DNA of 64,000 nucleotides from Brachyspira hampsonii 30446 (GTDB lineage Bacteria; Spirochaetota; Brachyspiria; Brachyspirales; Brachyspiraceae): NCBI RefSeq assembly GCF_000316195.1, contig NZ_JH994111.1, positions 566,571 to 630,570 of the forward strand, read 5' to 3'. Shown piece by piece: positions 44,937 to 54,033 of this stretch (position 1 is its first letter; each line of letters starts with the position of its first letter). The notes under the pieces were generated by a model. It saw only the letters and a program-made list of their open reading frames with translations, ran no database searches and was not told where the DNA came from. The position numbers and the translations under genes were made by a program.

Positions 44937-46310
44937 TTATTGTCTTGCTTTACTAAGATATTTATTTTCTATGCCATCAGCAAGTTTATATATTTTTTCT
45001 TCATCTATAGTGATGATTTTTCCTTTTTCGACAACAACTTTTCCATTAACAATGGTATAGTCAACAGTATTTTTCCATCCTATAGTACCAAATAAAGATT
45101 TAGCATCAAAATTAGCCCCTACCATTTCTAATTTTCTCATATCTATCATGAATAAGTCGCCTGCTTTTCCTATTTCTAAACTTCCTATATCATACCTGCC
45201 TAAAACTTTTGCTCCTCCATTTGTAGCTATTTTTAATATATCATAAGCACTAGGAGCTTTATTGCTTGAATTGAGTCTATGAAGTAAATAGCATACTCTC
45301 ATCTCTTCAAGTAAGCTGGAACCATCATTGCTTGCACTTCCATCAACTGCTAAACCTACAGGTACTCCTAATTCAAGCATTTCAGGTATTTTGCAAATTC
45401 CTGAACTTAATTTCATGTTTGATATAGGGCAATGAGCTACACCTGTTTTTGTATCAGCCAAATATTTTAATTCTTTTTCATTAAAATGTATTCCATGAGC
45501 ATACCATACATCTTCGCCAACCCAGCCAAGAGATTCCATATATTCCAAAGGACGCATATTGAATTTTTCTTTAACAAAAACTTCTTCATCTTTAGTTTCG
45601 CATAAATGTGTATGAAGTCTTACCTTCAAATCTCTAGCTAAAATAGCAGACTGTTTTAATAATTCACCTGTAACATTGAAAGGAGCACAAGGAGCTAATG
45701 CCACCATGTTCATAGAGTATTTTGAGCTGTCATGATATTTTTCAACCACTCTCTGACAATCTTTTAAAATATCATCTATTGATTGAACCACAGAATCAGG
45801 AGGAAGTCCTCCGTCTTTTTTACTTAAATCCATACTTCCTCTTGAAGCATACATTCTTATTCCCAAATCTTTAGCAGCAGCAAACTGAGAATCCAATATT
45901 CCTTCTGCATTATTATTAGGAAATAAATAATGATGATCAAAACATGTAGTGCAGCCTGTTTTTAATAATTCTCCCATTGCTGTCATAGAACTATAATACA
46001 CAACATCGTTATTAAGATTTTTCCATATTTCGTATAGATTAGTAAGCCATTCAAATAATTCCATATTCTGAACCTGAGGCAGATTTCTAGTGAATATTTG
46101 AAATAAATGATGATGAGTATTGATAAGTCCCGGATATACAAAACAGCCTGAAGCATCAATTATTTTATCGGCATTTTTTTCTTCTTTTGTTTCTTTACCG
46201 ATATAAGTTATAACTCCATTTTCTATAAAAATATTGCTGGAATTATAAACCGTATCATTATTATCGCATGTAACTATAGAAGAAGCATTTTTGATAAATA
46301 GACTAGACAT
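44937..46310 (-). CDS. 8-oxoguanine deaminase-like amidohydrolase
   Basis: A 457-residue member of the amidohydrolase superfamily, subgroup with 8-oxoguanine deaminase and triazine hydrolases. Metal ligands: His pair in GLINTHHHLFQIFTRN, His in RLHTHLCETKDEE, His in YAHGIHFNEKEL and Asp in GLAVDGSASNDGSS. CTTCFDHHYLFP, GGLPPDSVVQ and TGVAHCPISNMKL agree with 8-oxoguanine deaminase of Pseudomonas as I remember it. It would turn 8-oxoguanine into urate, salvaging or detoxifying oxidised guanine. The ATG at 46310 follows GGAGG by seven bases. It lies under a guanine-class riboswitch, which supports a purine substrate. Confidence 0.87.
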   Translation of the reverse strand: MSSLFIKNASSIVTCDNNDTVYNSSNIFIENGVITYIGKETKEEKNADKIIDASGCFVYPGLINTHHHLFQIFTRNLPQVQNMELFEWLTNLYEIWKNLNNDVVYYSSMTAMGELLKTGCTTCFDHHYLFPNNNAEGILDSQFAAAKDLGIRMYASRGSMDLSKKDGGLPPDSVVQSIDDILKDCQRVVEKYHDSSKYSMNMVALAPCAPFNVTGELLKQSAILARDLKVRLHTHLCETKDEEVFVKEKFNMRPLEYMESLGWVGEDVWYAHGIHFNEKELKYLADTKTGVAHCPISNMKLSSGICKIPEMLELGVPVGLAVDGSASNDGSSLLEEMRVCYLLHRLNSSNKAPSAYDILKIATNGGAKVLGRYDIGSLEIGKAGDLFMIDMRKLEMVGANFDAKSLFGTIGWKNTVDYTIVNGKVVVEKGKIITIDEEKIYKLADGIENKYLSKARQ

Positions 46311-46347
46311 ATATTGATACCTCCGTTAATTAAAATAAGGCACAAAA

Positions 46348-46409
46348 CTTATAGTCAATTATTGAGGTAATTGGTAGAAACGTTCAGCCATATTATGAAC
46401 TTATATAAG
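46348..46409 (-). ncRNA. Guanine-class purine riboswitch aptamer
   Basis: A 62-nt aptamer on the minus strand. P1: CTTATA (46409-46404) with TATAAG (46353-46348). J1/2 begins TATAAG. P2: GTTCA / TGAAC around the loop AATATGG. J2/3: GTTTCTACC. P3: CAATTA / TAATTG around CCTCAA. J3/1: GACTAT. The purine-specifying base is C (GACTAT, not GATTAT), so guanine-type rather than adenine. L3 is one base shorter than the usual CCGUAAA. Between aptamer and start codon are about 37 bases with GGAGG. CCTTAT there can pair with ATAAG of P1 or with GAGG, suggesting control of translation. Confidence 0.88.
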
Positions 46410-46432
46410 CTGTATAGTTATTGCCTGATAGC

Positions 46433-46460
46433 ATTATAAAATATTTTATTTTTATGTCAA
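46433..46460 (-). promoter_or_regulatory. Consensus promoter for the riboswitch-deaminase transcript
   Basis: Minus-strand TTGACA (46460-46455), 16 bases, TATAAT (46438-46433). Both hexamers match the vegetative consensus exactly. Transcription would start near 46426, about 17 bases before the aptamer. Confidence 0.85.
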
Positions 46461-46474
46461 TTCATAATCAATTT

Positions 46475-47740
46475 TTATTTAAATAATGAAAACAATATAG
46501 GTATTATAAAACATACTATAAAAGACCAAGCTCCGTAAATATATATATAAAATACTGATTTAGTATCTCCTATGGTGATTTCTTTTATGTTTGGAATACT
46601 ATCAGGCTTTTTGAATATTATTAGTATAGACTTGATATTAAAAAATGTTATAAAAATCAAATTACCTAGCATAACTAAGTTTGTACCTATCAATGTTATT
46701 TTATTTGGGCTTATACCATATTCTATTAATCTGTACAAAGAAGATGTTAACACTAATATATCAAAAATAATTGCTATTAAAGGAAGAACAATATATAAAG
46801 CCTTGGTAAATATGCTTGATTTATAATCTATTCTTATAAAGAACATGTTTAATACAATTACAGCAAGCATTATATTATAAAGAATAAAACTTACTCTGTT
46901 ATCATAAGGACTTATATCAGGCATTAATAAAAGAATCAAAAGTATAAATATAAATAATAAACTAAAAGGCATTAATATTCTTGATAAATAAATGGAAATA
47001 TTAGTTTTAATATTTCTATAAACTGTATATACCAAAAATGGAAATAATGAAGTAAAAAATGATCCTGATAATACTATTAATTTTATTATAACTTCATCAT
47101 CTATGCTGCCAATAATATCTTTCATCAAAAATAGAACTATTGCTGCAAATATTCCAAATACTGTTGATACTATGCCTGCTATTAAACCTGCAAATATTGA
47201 TATATCAGCAGAAAAAGTAAAAAACTCTGAAATACTTTTAGAGTTTAATACTTGAAAACCATTATATGACAAAGCTAATATTATAAAAAATATTATATTA
47301 TTAAATATATATTTTATAATAGATATTTGTACAAAAAAATCATTATTATCTATAGCAGCACTTTGTATGAAAAAATTAGTGCTTAAATCTACAATTAATA
47401 TAAAAACAACTGATAGAAATGTTATCAATATATTTTTTAAATTAAAATTTTTATTTATATAAAATATCAAGCTTAAAGAGAAAAAATAAAATAGATGAAA
47501 AAATGGAGTGAATAAAGTAAAAATATATTTTGAATCCATAAGGAATCTAGAAATTCTATTATTCATAAAAATAAAAACAGCAATTGTAATAAGAGATGAA
47601 GCAATAAGACCTATAAAAATAATTATTAAATTTGATATTAAATTATTTTCTAATATTTTAGCTATTTTGCTGTTTATATCATTAATTGTATTATTTATTT
47701 TTTCATTTGTATTGTTATTTTTAATACTATTTTCTTCCAT
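46475..47740 (-). CDS. Polytopic membrane protein, unknown function
   Basis: A 421-residue protein with a charged, Asn-rich N-terminus of about 30 residues and then about ten to eleven hydrophobic helices to the end. The segment SLYRLIEYGISPNKITLIG followed by a helix resembles the C-terminal part of DUF4153-type proteins, but I am not certain of that family. No transport or enzyme motif is visible. I start at ATG 47740, eight bases after GAGG; an ATG six bases earlier is too near that site. Neither neighbour suggests a function. The 237-bp gap upstream (47741-47977) holds no feature I can support. Confidence 0.6.
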   Translation of the reverse strand: MEENSIKNNNTNEKINNTINDINSKIAKILENNLISNLIIIFIGLIASSLITIAVFIFMNNRISRFLMDSKYIFTLFTPFFHLFYFFSLSLIFYINKNFNLKNILITFLSVVFILIVDLSTNFFIQSAAIDNNDFFVQISIIKYIFNNIIFFIILALSYNGFQVLNSKSISEFFTFSADISIFAGLIAGIVSTVFGIFAAIVLFLMKDIIGSIDDEVIIKLIVLSGSFFTSLFPFLVYTVYRNIKTNISIYLSRILMPFSLLFIFILLILLLMPDISPYDNRVSFILYNIMLAVIVLNMFFIRIDYKSSIFTKALYIVLPLIAIIFDILVLTSSLYRLIEYGISPNKITLIGTNLVMLGNLIFITFFNIKSILIIFKKPDSIPNIKEITIGDTKSVFYIYIYGAWSFIVCFIIPILFSLFK

Positions 47741-47977
47741 AGTCATAACCTCATAAACCCCATATATGTAAATAGAAATTAAATAATAAAAATCAAGAAA
47801 GATTATAAGATAATAAATATAAAAGTCAATTATAAAAACGGATTAATCCCGCCAGAAATACAAAACATTAGACTCTAATAATTCAGCTTTCAATTTATAG
47901 TTTATAATTGCAGAAATCTGTTATAAATTTTATATTCTTATTCATATATGCTCCTAATTATTAAATGCATAACAAAA

Positions 47978-49423
47978 TTAATCCACGCTGTATTCTGCCT
48001 CACTGTCTCCGCTTATAACAAATCTGTAAGGGTTATTAGGAAGTATTTTTACTAAATAATTATACAATAAAGTAGAGCTTTGAAGTACATTGTTATTCGT
48101 ATTATAATAAAAATATTTAGGATAATCTAATACATATTTATAATAAGGATTATTTTTTGAACTTACTAATTCTCCTATTTTATTATTAACTTTCCATAGG
48201 AAATATACTGACTTATCTGTGAAATAATTTGTATTAGGATCATTAAGTATATAAGAGAAGAAGTCTGATGATTTTAGATAGTCATAATTCTTATATGAAT
48301 TCATAGCTGCCTTATAATTGTCAAATATATCTTCCATATTCTGAATATTATTTGTCATATATCTTAAATAGCTCCATCCTACTATAGGTCCGTAATAAGT
48401 ATCATATTTTACTAAAGCCCAATCTTCTCTTGCCCTCTCTTTAGGATTATATACATTTGTCTTATTAAGAACTGTTACAAAATCATAATTATATAATGTA
48501 TAGAGTTGTTTTTCAGTACCCGGAGTAATTGCAGGTATTCTGTCTCTTATTATGATTCCATTTCCTATAACATAGTATTCTTCTTCAAATTCTGCTTTTA
48601 TAGCATCTATTCTTTTTTGTACAGTTTCTATAGTGTCTTTATAATTTTTATTTTCAGCAGAAGTTAAAGTAAAAGGCAGATTATCGGGGAAATATGATTG
48701 ATTATGTAATATGCTGTCTTGAAGTACGCTTGTTCTGTATCTGTCTGAGAATCGTCTTAAATAAGTAATATTTGTAATAAATTTAGCTTTATCATTTTCA
48801 TTTTGTATGCTGCTGAATCTATGTCTTATGCTGAAGTAGTAAGCAAAATCTTTTAAAGGAAAAACACTTTCTTCATCTTGAAGTATTCTGTCAAATATAT
48901 ATCCATTAAAAGAGTATTGTCCGTCTTTTGTTATTATTCCCATTTGATTGTATATATTTTTTAATGAAGCTTGAAAATTTGTAACCGCTTCATCATCATT
49001 ATTTTCTTCGCCTTCAACTATACCTTCGGATAATAATTGAGTGTAGAATTCTTCTATATATGCCGGTTCATTTTCTACCATATATATTAATGCCTGTCCT
49101 AAAAGATATGATGCCTCGCTTTCATAATAACTTGAAGGGTAGGTGAATAAGAATCTTGCTAAAGTTTCAAAACCTTCTTTATAGCTTGATGATAATATTT
49201 GATTTCTTCCTGTGATGAATGTTGTAAGTTCATTGTATGGAGACTGAGCATTTTCTTCTTCTGTTTTTGGCAGAGTTTTTAAAAAGTCTCCTAAAGGTCC
49301 GTAATCTTCTGTACTTTCTATATCTTTTAATTTTCTATACTCATTTATTGAATCTGCAGCTTTGCATGAACTAAGGAGTACAGCAGATATTAATATAATT
49401 ATACTTAGTAATATTTTATTCAT
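47978..49423 (-). CDS. Lipoprotein with helical repeats and SH3-like segment
   Basis: A 481-residue lipoprotein, signal ending LLSSC, giving lipidated Cys20. The mature protein is mainly helical, with tandem segments like AQSPYNELTTFITGRNQILS and YYESEASYLLGQALIYMVEN that may form TPR-like repeats. Residues about 285-350 (from YVIGNGIIIRDR to YGPIVGWSYLRYM) look like a bacterial SH3-type fold. I do not recognise a family. It follows ptsI by 16 bp on the same strand and should be co-transcribed, though no mechanistic link to the phosphotransferase system is apparent. Confidence 0.7.
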   Translation of the reverse strand: MNKILLSIIILISAVLLSSCKAADSINEYRKLKDIESTEDYGPLGDFLKTLPKTEEENAQSPYNELTTFITGRNQILSSSYKEGFETLARFLFTYPSSYYESEASYLLGQALIYMVENEPAYIEEFYTQLLSEGIVEGEENNDDEAVTNFQASLKNIYNQMGIITKDGQYSFNGYIFDRILQDEESVFPLKDFAYYFSIRHRFSSIQNENDKAKFITNITYLRRFSDRYRTSVLQDSILHNQSYFPDNLPFTLTSAENKNYKDTIETVQKRIDAIKAEFEEEYYVIGNGIIIRDRIPAITPGTEKQLYTLYNYDFVTVLNKTNVYNPKERAREDWALVKYDTYYGPIVGWSYLRYMTNNIQNMEDIFDNYKAAMNSYKNYDYLKSSDFFSYILNDPNTNYFTDKSVYFLWKVNNKIGELVSSKNNPYYKYVLDYPKYFYYNTNNNVLQSSTLLYNYLVKILPNNPYRFVISGDSEAEYSVD

Positions 49424-49439
49424 ATTTAATTTACCTTCA

Positions 49440-51188
49440 TTAATTAATTTTGTATGTTTTTCTTAAAAAATCTTTTAAAATTGACCTTGAAAAATTATTA
49501 TCGCATTTATCAAGCATTTTATTTACTAAATCTTCGCATTCTTCTATGCTTATGTTTCTAATAATATTTTTTACTTTGGCAATAGATGTTACAGACATTG
49601 AAAGCTCTCTTATTCCAAGTCCTAATAGTACAGGAGTATATTCAGGAACACCTCCCATTTCACCGCATAAAGTTACAGGCTTATTATTTTCATTAGCTAT
49701 TTTTATAACTCTTTTTAATGTCCTAAGAACTGATATATCTATAGGATTATACAAATATATCAGCTTTTCATTAGTTCTGTCGCATGCCATCATATACTGA
49801 ACTAAATCATTAGAGCCTATGGATAAGAAATCAGCTTCTTTTACTATTAAATCTATTATCGCAGCAGCTGATGGTGTTTCTATTAAAACACCTATTTTTA
49901 TTTTCTCATTGAAATTTTTATTTTCATCTCTTAATTCTTTTTTGATATCTTCTATGAAATTTTTAGTTTCGATAAATTCTTCTAAAGTGCTTATCATAGG
50001 AATCATTATTTCTATATTTCCATAATTAGAAGCTCTAAGCAGTGCTTTTATCTGATCTTTAAATAATTGTTTATTAGATAAGCAGAATCTTATAGCACGC
50101 CACCCTAAGAAAGGATTATCTTCTTTGAACTCTAATCCCAAAGCAGGTGATATTTTATCTCCGCCTATATCTAAAGTTCGTATTATTACTTTTCCTTTTA
50201 TTTTAGAGGCTATAGTTTTATATACTTGAAATTGAGTTTCTTCTGTAGGAAGCTCTGATGCTATTTCCTCATCTGAAAATATATATAAAAATTCTGTTCT
50301 ATACAAGCCTATAGAATCTATACCAAATTTCAATAAACTTTCTATTTCTTCCGGCATATCTATATTAGCATGTACTTTTATTTCTATATTATCTTTTGTT
50401 AATGCTTTTTCTCTAGCATCTGATATTAATTTTTCTTTTAATTTTTTTATATTTTCTGCTAATATAGTATAATTATAAATATCTTTTTCATTTGGATTCA
50501 TTATAACTATATTGCTTTTGCAGTCTATTATGATTTTTCTTCCGTTTTTTATTTTGCTTGATATGTCGGCTATGTTGAATATAGTTGTTATGCCGAAAGA
50601 TTTAGCAAGTATCGCAGCATGAGAAGTGTATCCTCCGCTTTCTATTATAAATCCTGCAACTCCTATAGCATTAAATTTCAATACATCGCTAGGTGTAAGT
50701 GTTTTTGCTATTACAATACTTTCTCTTGGTGCTTGTGAATAATCTCCTGAATGAGGCTGTATTAAATTTCTTATCAGTCTTGATTTTATATCAACTATAT
50801 CGCTGCTTCTTTCTGAAAGCATTTTATTATTTATAGATGATAATTTATTAAGATATCCTGATATTATAGTATCGTATACATGTTCTATATTAAGTAATTT
50901 TTCTTTAACTTCTTCTTTTACTTGTTTTTCTATTACTCTGTCTTGAAGCATTAATATATGAGTATGTAATATATTTTTGATATTATTGTCTACATGATTT
51001 TGTAATAATTCTATTTCATTTATAGATTTTTTGACAGCTTCATCAAATCTTTTATATTCTTCTTCTACATCAGCTTCTTCTATTTTGTATATTGGAGTAT
51101 TGAGGTATGGAGTATAAAAAAAAGAATTCCCTATAGCTACATCATCGCCAACCCCATTTCCATTTAATATCGTTCTTCTATCAGGCAT
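49440..51188 (-). CDS. ptsI: PTS Enzyme I (phosphoenolpyruvate-protein phosphotransferase)
   Basis: A 582-residue Enzyme I. The HPr-binding helical region is followed by the phosphohistidine site GGYTSHAAILAKSFG (His about 190). The PEP-binding C-terminal barrel has IGLYRTEFLYI, TLDIGGDKISP, GWRAIRFCL, IMIPMISTLEE, GVLIETPSAAAI, SIGSNDLVQYMMACDR and TLCGEMGGVP. It passes phosphate from PEP to HPr. No HPr or sugar-specific subunit is in the window. The ATG lacks a strong ribosome-binding site; TCGGAG lies further upstream. Confidence 0.94.
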   Translation of the reverse strand: MPDRRTILNGNGVGDDVAIGNSFFYTPYLNTPIYKIEEADVEEEYKRFDEAVKKSINEIELLQNHVDNNIKNILHTHILMLQDRVIEKQVKEEVKEKLLNIEHVYDTIISGYLNKLSSINNKMLSERSSDIVDIKSRLIRNLIQPHSGDYSQAPRESIVIAKTLTPSDVLKFNAIGVAGFIIESGGYTSHAAILAKSFGITTIFNIADISSKIKNGRKIIIDCKSNIVIMNPNEKDIYNYTILAENIKKLKEKLISDAREKALTKDNIEIKVHANIDMPEEIESLLKFGIDSIGLYRTEFLYIFSDEEIASELPTEETQFQVYKTIASKIKGKVIIRTLDIGGDKISPALGLEFKEDNPFLGWRAIRFCLSNKQLFKDQIKALLRASNYGNIEIMIPMISTLEEFIETKNFIEDIKKELRDENKNFNEKIKIGVLIETPSAAAIIDLIVKEADFLSIGSNDLVQYMMACDRTNEKLIYLYNPIDISVLRTLKRVIKIANENNKPVTLCGEMGGVPEYTPVLLGLGIRELSMSVTSIAKVKNIIRNISIEECEDLVNKMLDKCDNNFSRSILKDFLRKTYKIN

Positions 51189-51396
51189 GTATTCTCCGAT
51201 ATTATGTTAATTAATAGTAAAGATTATATTATAAATCAAAATATTTTCAATAGTAAATTTATTATAAGTAGTAATATTTTTAATATGTATAATATGTATT
51301 TATGATAACTATTTAATTTAAAAAATTGTTTGTAAAATGATGCAGCTTATTTTATATATTAATCTGTAAAATAAGATGATTTATAAATACTATATT

Positions 51397-51649
51397 AGAC
51401 TTGTTTCAAAACTAAATTTATTAACGTTTATAGTTTTTTAATTTAATATTTTTTGATTATAGTTGGGGCTTTGCTGCGAAGCACACATTCGTGCCAAACC
51501 CCACTTCTTTTGGTGACCCAAAGAAGCAAAAAGACTGCATATTTACATACTAAAATAATAGGTTATAAAACATGTAAGACATTATTTTATAATTGACTAT
51601 TACTAATTTTTTTATATATAATTTTGTCAAGTAGTTTTGAAACAAGTCT
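51397..51649. mobile_element. Terminal-inverted-repeat (MITE-like) element, copy B (253 bp)
   Basis: The ends AGACTTGTTTCAAAACTA (51397-51414) and TAGTTTTGAAACAAGTCT (51632-51649) are an exact 18-bp inverted repeat. ATT lies just outside both ends, possibly a short target duplication. It has no ORF. The interior is GC-rich in places and strongly structured: GGGGCTTTG pairs with CAAACCCC around a GCAC/GTGC hairpin, and CTTCTTTTGG with CCCAAAGAAG. The remaining sequence of the 569-bp gap 51189-51757 is AT-rich and featureless. Confidence 0.75.
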
Positions 51650-51757
51650 ATTTATTAGAATATAAAAATGAATGTAATACTTTAATTATAAACAAATAGA
51701 GTAGTTTAAAACTTTATATATTTATTTTTTAAACAACTATATTATTTATTTTTTTAA

Positions 51758-52474
51758 TTATTTCATATTCTCAAGCATTTCCACTACTATTTTCATTGAG
51801 TTTTGTGCAGATTTTACAACAAATTTAGGGAAATCCACCACAGCATCACTGTCGGCTTTATCAGATAATGATCGTATAACTACAAAAGGAACTTTATACA
51901 TCAAAGCAGCATGGGCAACAGCAGCACCTTCCATCTCTATAGCACCAGCCTTAAATTTATTATGTATTTGCTTAACTTTTTGATTGTTTCCTACAAACTG
52001 ATCTCCTGTAGCTATTGTATCAATATATACTTTATTTTCTTTTATCACTTTTTGTGCCGATTCTTTTGCTAATTGTATCAAAGAAGCATCTGCGGGATAG
52101 TAATTTTTATCATAGCCTTTAACTAATACAGTAAGTTCTTCTCCATCTAAATCACTTGTATCAAAATCATGTTCTATTAAGTCTTTTGATATAACTATAT
52201 CAGATATATCATAATCAGGATTTCCTGAACCTGCAACACCTGTAAATATTATTTTTTCTACATTAAATCTTTCTATGGCTATAGTTGTAGCAATAGCAGC
52301 ATTAACTTTACCGATTCCTGATTTTAATAATACTATATTTTTACCGCATAATGTGCCTTTATAGTAAGTAATATTAGCTATTTCAATTTCTTCTATATTT
52401 TCAATCATACCTTTAAAATTGGTAATTTCTGAATCCATAGCACCTATTATTGCAATTCTTTTTGTATCAGACAT
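51758..52474 (-). CDS. mtnN: 5'-methylthioadenosine/S-adenosylhomocysteine nucleosidase
   Basis: A 238-residue MTA/SAH nucleosidase. It shows IAIIGAMDSEI at the start, LLKSGIGKVNAAIATTIAI, FTGVAGSGNPDYDISDIVIS, IATGDQFV, AIEMEGAAVAHAAL (Met-Glu contacting the ribose) and VIRSLSDKADSDA with the catalytic Asp. It cleaves adenine from methylthioadenosine and S-adenosylhomocysteine. ATG at 52474 has GGAGG eight bases upstream; a TTG 15 bases earlier overlaps it. No other methionine-salvage gene is adjacent. Confidence 0.95.
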   Translation of the reverse strand: MSDTKRIAIIGAMDSEITNFKGMIENIEEIEIANITYYKGTLCGKNIVLLKSGIGKVNAAIATTIAIERFNVEKIIFTGVAGSGNPDYDISDIVISKDLIEHDFDTSDLDGEELTVLVKGYDKNYYPADASLIQLAKESAQKVIKENKVYIDTIATGDQFVGNNQKVKQIHNKFKAGAIEMEGAAVAHAALMYKVPFVVIRSLSDKADSDAVVDFPKFVVKSAQNSMKIVVEMLENMK

Positions 52475-52579
52475 AAAATAATCCTCCAAATAATAATGAT
52501 TAGTAAATTATATATTAAAAATCTATTTTTATAAACTATAATATTTTATAATAATAAAATACTTGTAATAAAAATAATT

Positions 52580-53401
52580 TTAAAAATCAAAAATTGAAGG
52601 ATCTTCTCCTATTCTGTATCCGTTTTCTAATGAATTTATTTTTTCTATGTCATTTTTGTCCAATTTGAAATCGAATATATTTATATTTTCTTCTATTCTT
52701 TCTTTAGTTACAGATTTAGGTATAACAGATATATTATTTTCTATATTCCATCTTAATATTATTTGGGCAGGAGTTTTATTATATTTATTTGCTATATCAA
52801 TTATAGTTTTATTATCAAATATTTTTCCTCTTGCCAATGGAGACCATGCTTCTACAATGATATTATGATTTTTACAAAATTCTATTAATTCATTTCTTTG
52901 CAAATTAGGGTGTCTTTCTATTTGATTTAGTACAGGGGCAATATTACAATGTGCGAATATATCTTTTAAATGCTTTATTTCAAAGTTGCTTAATCCTATA
53001 GATTTGGCTTTTTTACTTTGGCATATATTTTCTAATGCTCTGTATGTATCTAAATATCTTTCCTTTTTTTGTCCGGGCCAATGAATAAGCACTAAATCTA
53101 CATAATCCATATTAAGTTTTTCTAAACTTTCTTCAAATGATTTTCTTGTAGAATTATAACCTTGTTTTGTATTCCATATTTTAGTTGTTATAAATATTTC
53201 TTCTCTTTTTATTCCTATTTTTCTTATAGCTTCTCCTAATTCTTTTTCATTATTATAAAATTGGGCAGTATCAAATTTTCTATATCCTGCTTCTATAGCC
53301 CATCTTAGTGTATTTTCTAATTCTTTTTTATCTGTTATTTTATATAGTCCAAGCCCTAATATAGGCATTTCTATACCATTATTAAATTTTACATTAATCA
53401 T
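52580..53401 (-). CDS. Aldo/keto reductase
   Basis: A 273-residue NADPH-dependent aldo/keto reductase. The catalytic tetrad is visible: Asp in RKFDTAQFYNNEKELGEAI with its Tyr, Lys in FITTKIWN and His in LVLIHWPG. SIGLSNFEIKHL, NQIERHPNLQRNELIEFC and SVIPKSVTKERIEENI are the usual later motifs. It is similar to 2,5-diketogluconate reductase-type enzymes, but the substrate cannot be told. It is monocistronic with a weak leader. Confidence 0.92.
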   Translation of the reverse strand: MINVKFNNGIEMPILGLGLYKITDKKELENTLRWAIEAGYRKFDTAQFYNNEKELGEAIRKIGIKREEIFITTKIWNTKQGYNSTRKSFEESLEKLNMDYVDLVLIHWPGQKKERYLDTYRALENICQSKKAKSIGLSNFEIKHLKDIFAHCNIAPVLNQIERHPNLQRNELIEFCKNHNIIVEAWSPLARGKIFDNKTIIDIANKYNKTPAQIILRWNIENNISVIPKSVTKERIEENINIFDFKLDKNDIEKINSLENGYRIGEDPSIFDF

Positions 53402-53512
53402 AATTTCTTCCTTTTTTTATATTATGGTATTAATTTTATTATATGCTATAATAGATAATATTACAGCTATATTTTTATTGTATTAAAAAATGTTTTATGC
53501 TTTTTGTGATTT

Positions 53513-53520
53513 TCCGATAA
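53513..53520 (+). promoter_or_regulatory. Putative sigma-28 -10 box of fliS
   Basis: TCCGATAA, identical to the box before the chemoreceptor gene. The -35 side is weak (TTTA, 15 bases upstream). It lies about 40 bp before the fliS start, leaving room for the leader with GGGGGGAG. Confidence 0.5.
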
Positions 53521-53561
53521 TGTTTAGTAATTAACATAATAATACAAATGGGGGGAGTAAA

Positions 53562-54026
53562 TTGTCTAGTAATAACGGATATGAAAAATATAAAAAAGTT
53601 GATGTGAGTACCGCTTCACAGAATAGACTTATCGTTATGCTTTATGACGGTGCTATCAAGTTTTTAGAAACTGCCTGTGCTGCTATGGATAAAAAACATG
53701 GTACTGAAGAGGCACATAATAATATAGTAAAAGCACAGGAAATCATATATGAGCTTTTATCTTCTCTTAATTATGAAGCCGGAGATATAGCACATAGACT
53801 TGCTTCTATATATACATATATGAATCAAAAACTTACAGAAGGAAATATATCTAAAACTAAGCCGCCTTTGTTAGAAGTGATAAGGTATCTCAAAGAGCTT
53901 AAAACAGCTTGGGAAGGTGTTGAAGAGCAAATGTCTAAAACTAATGTCGAAAGTAAGGCAGCAGCTAATAATAACAAAGATAATTCTTCAAAAAATACTG
54001 ATAGTAAATTAAATATAACAGGTTGA
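53562..54026 (+). CDS. fliS: Flagellin export chaperone FliS
   Basis: A 154-residue FliS, which caps flagellin C-termini before export. Family features: the YKKVDVSTASQNRLIVMLYD opening, GAIKFLETACAAMD, IVKAQEIIYELLSSLNYEAG and a Ser/Asn-rich tail. The start is a TTG at 53562, five bases after a very strong GGGGGAG site; the ATG at 53548 is out of frame. It has a sigma-28-like box upstream and is 7 bp from a lipoprotein gene downstream. Confidence 0.92.
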   Translation: MSSNNGYEKYKKVDVSTASQNRLIVMLYDGAIKFLETACAAMDKKHGTEEAHNNIVKAQEIIYELLSSLNYEAGDIAHRLASIYTYMNQKLTEGNISKTKPPLLEVIRYLKELKTAWEGVEEQMSKTNVESKAAANNNKDNSSKNTDSKLNITG

Positions 54027-54033
54027 ATAAGCT

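Noticed and set aside
46475-47740. Assignment of the polytopic membrane protein to a transporter family
   Set aside because: Only a weak likeness to DUF4153 in one segment; no substrate-site or ATPase motif is visible.
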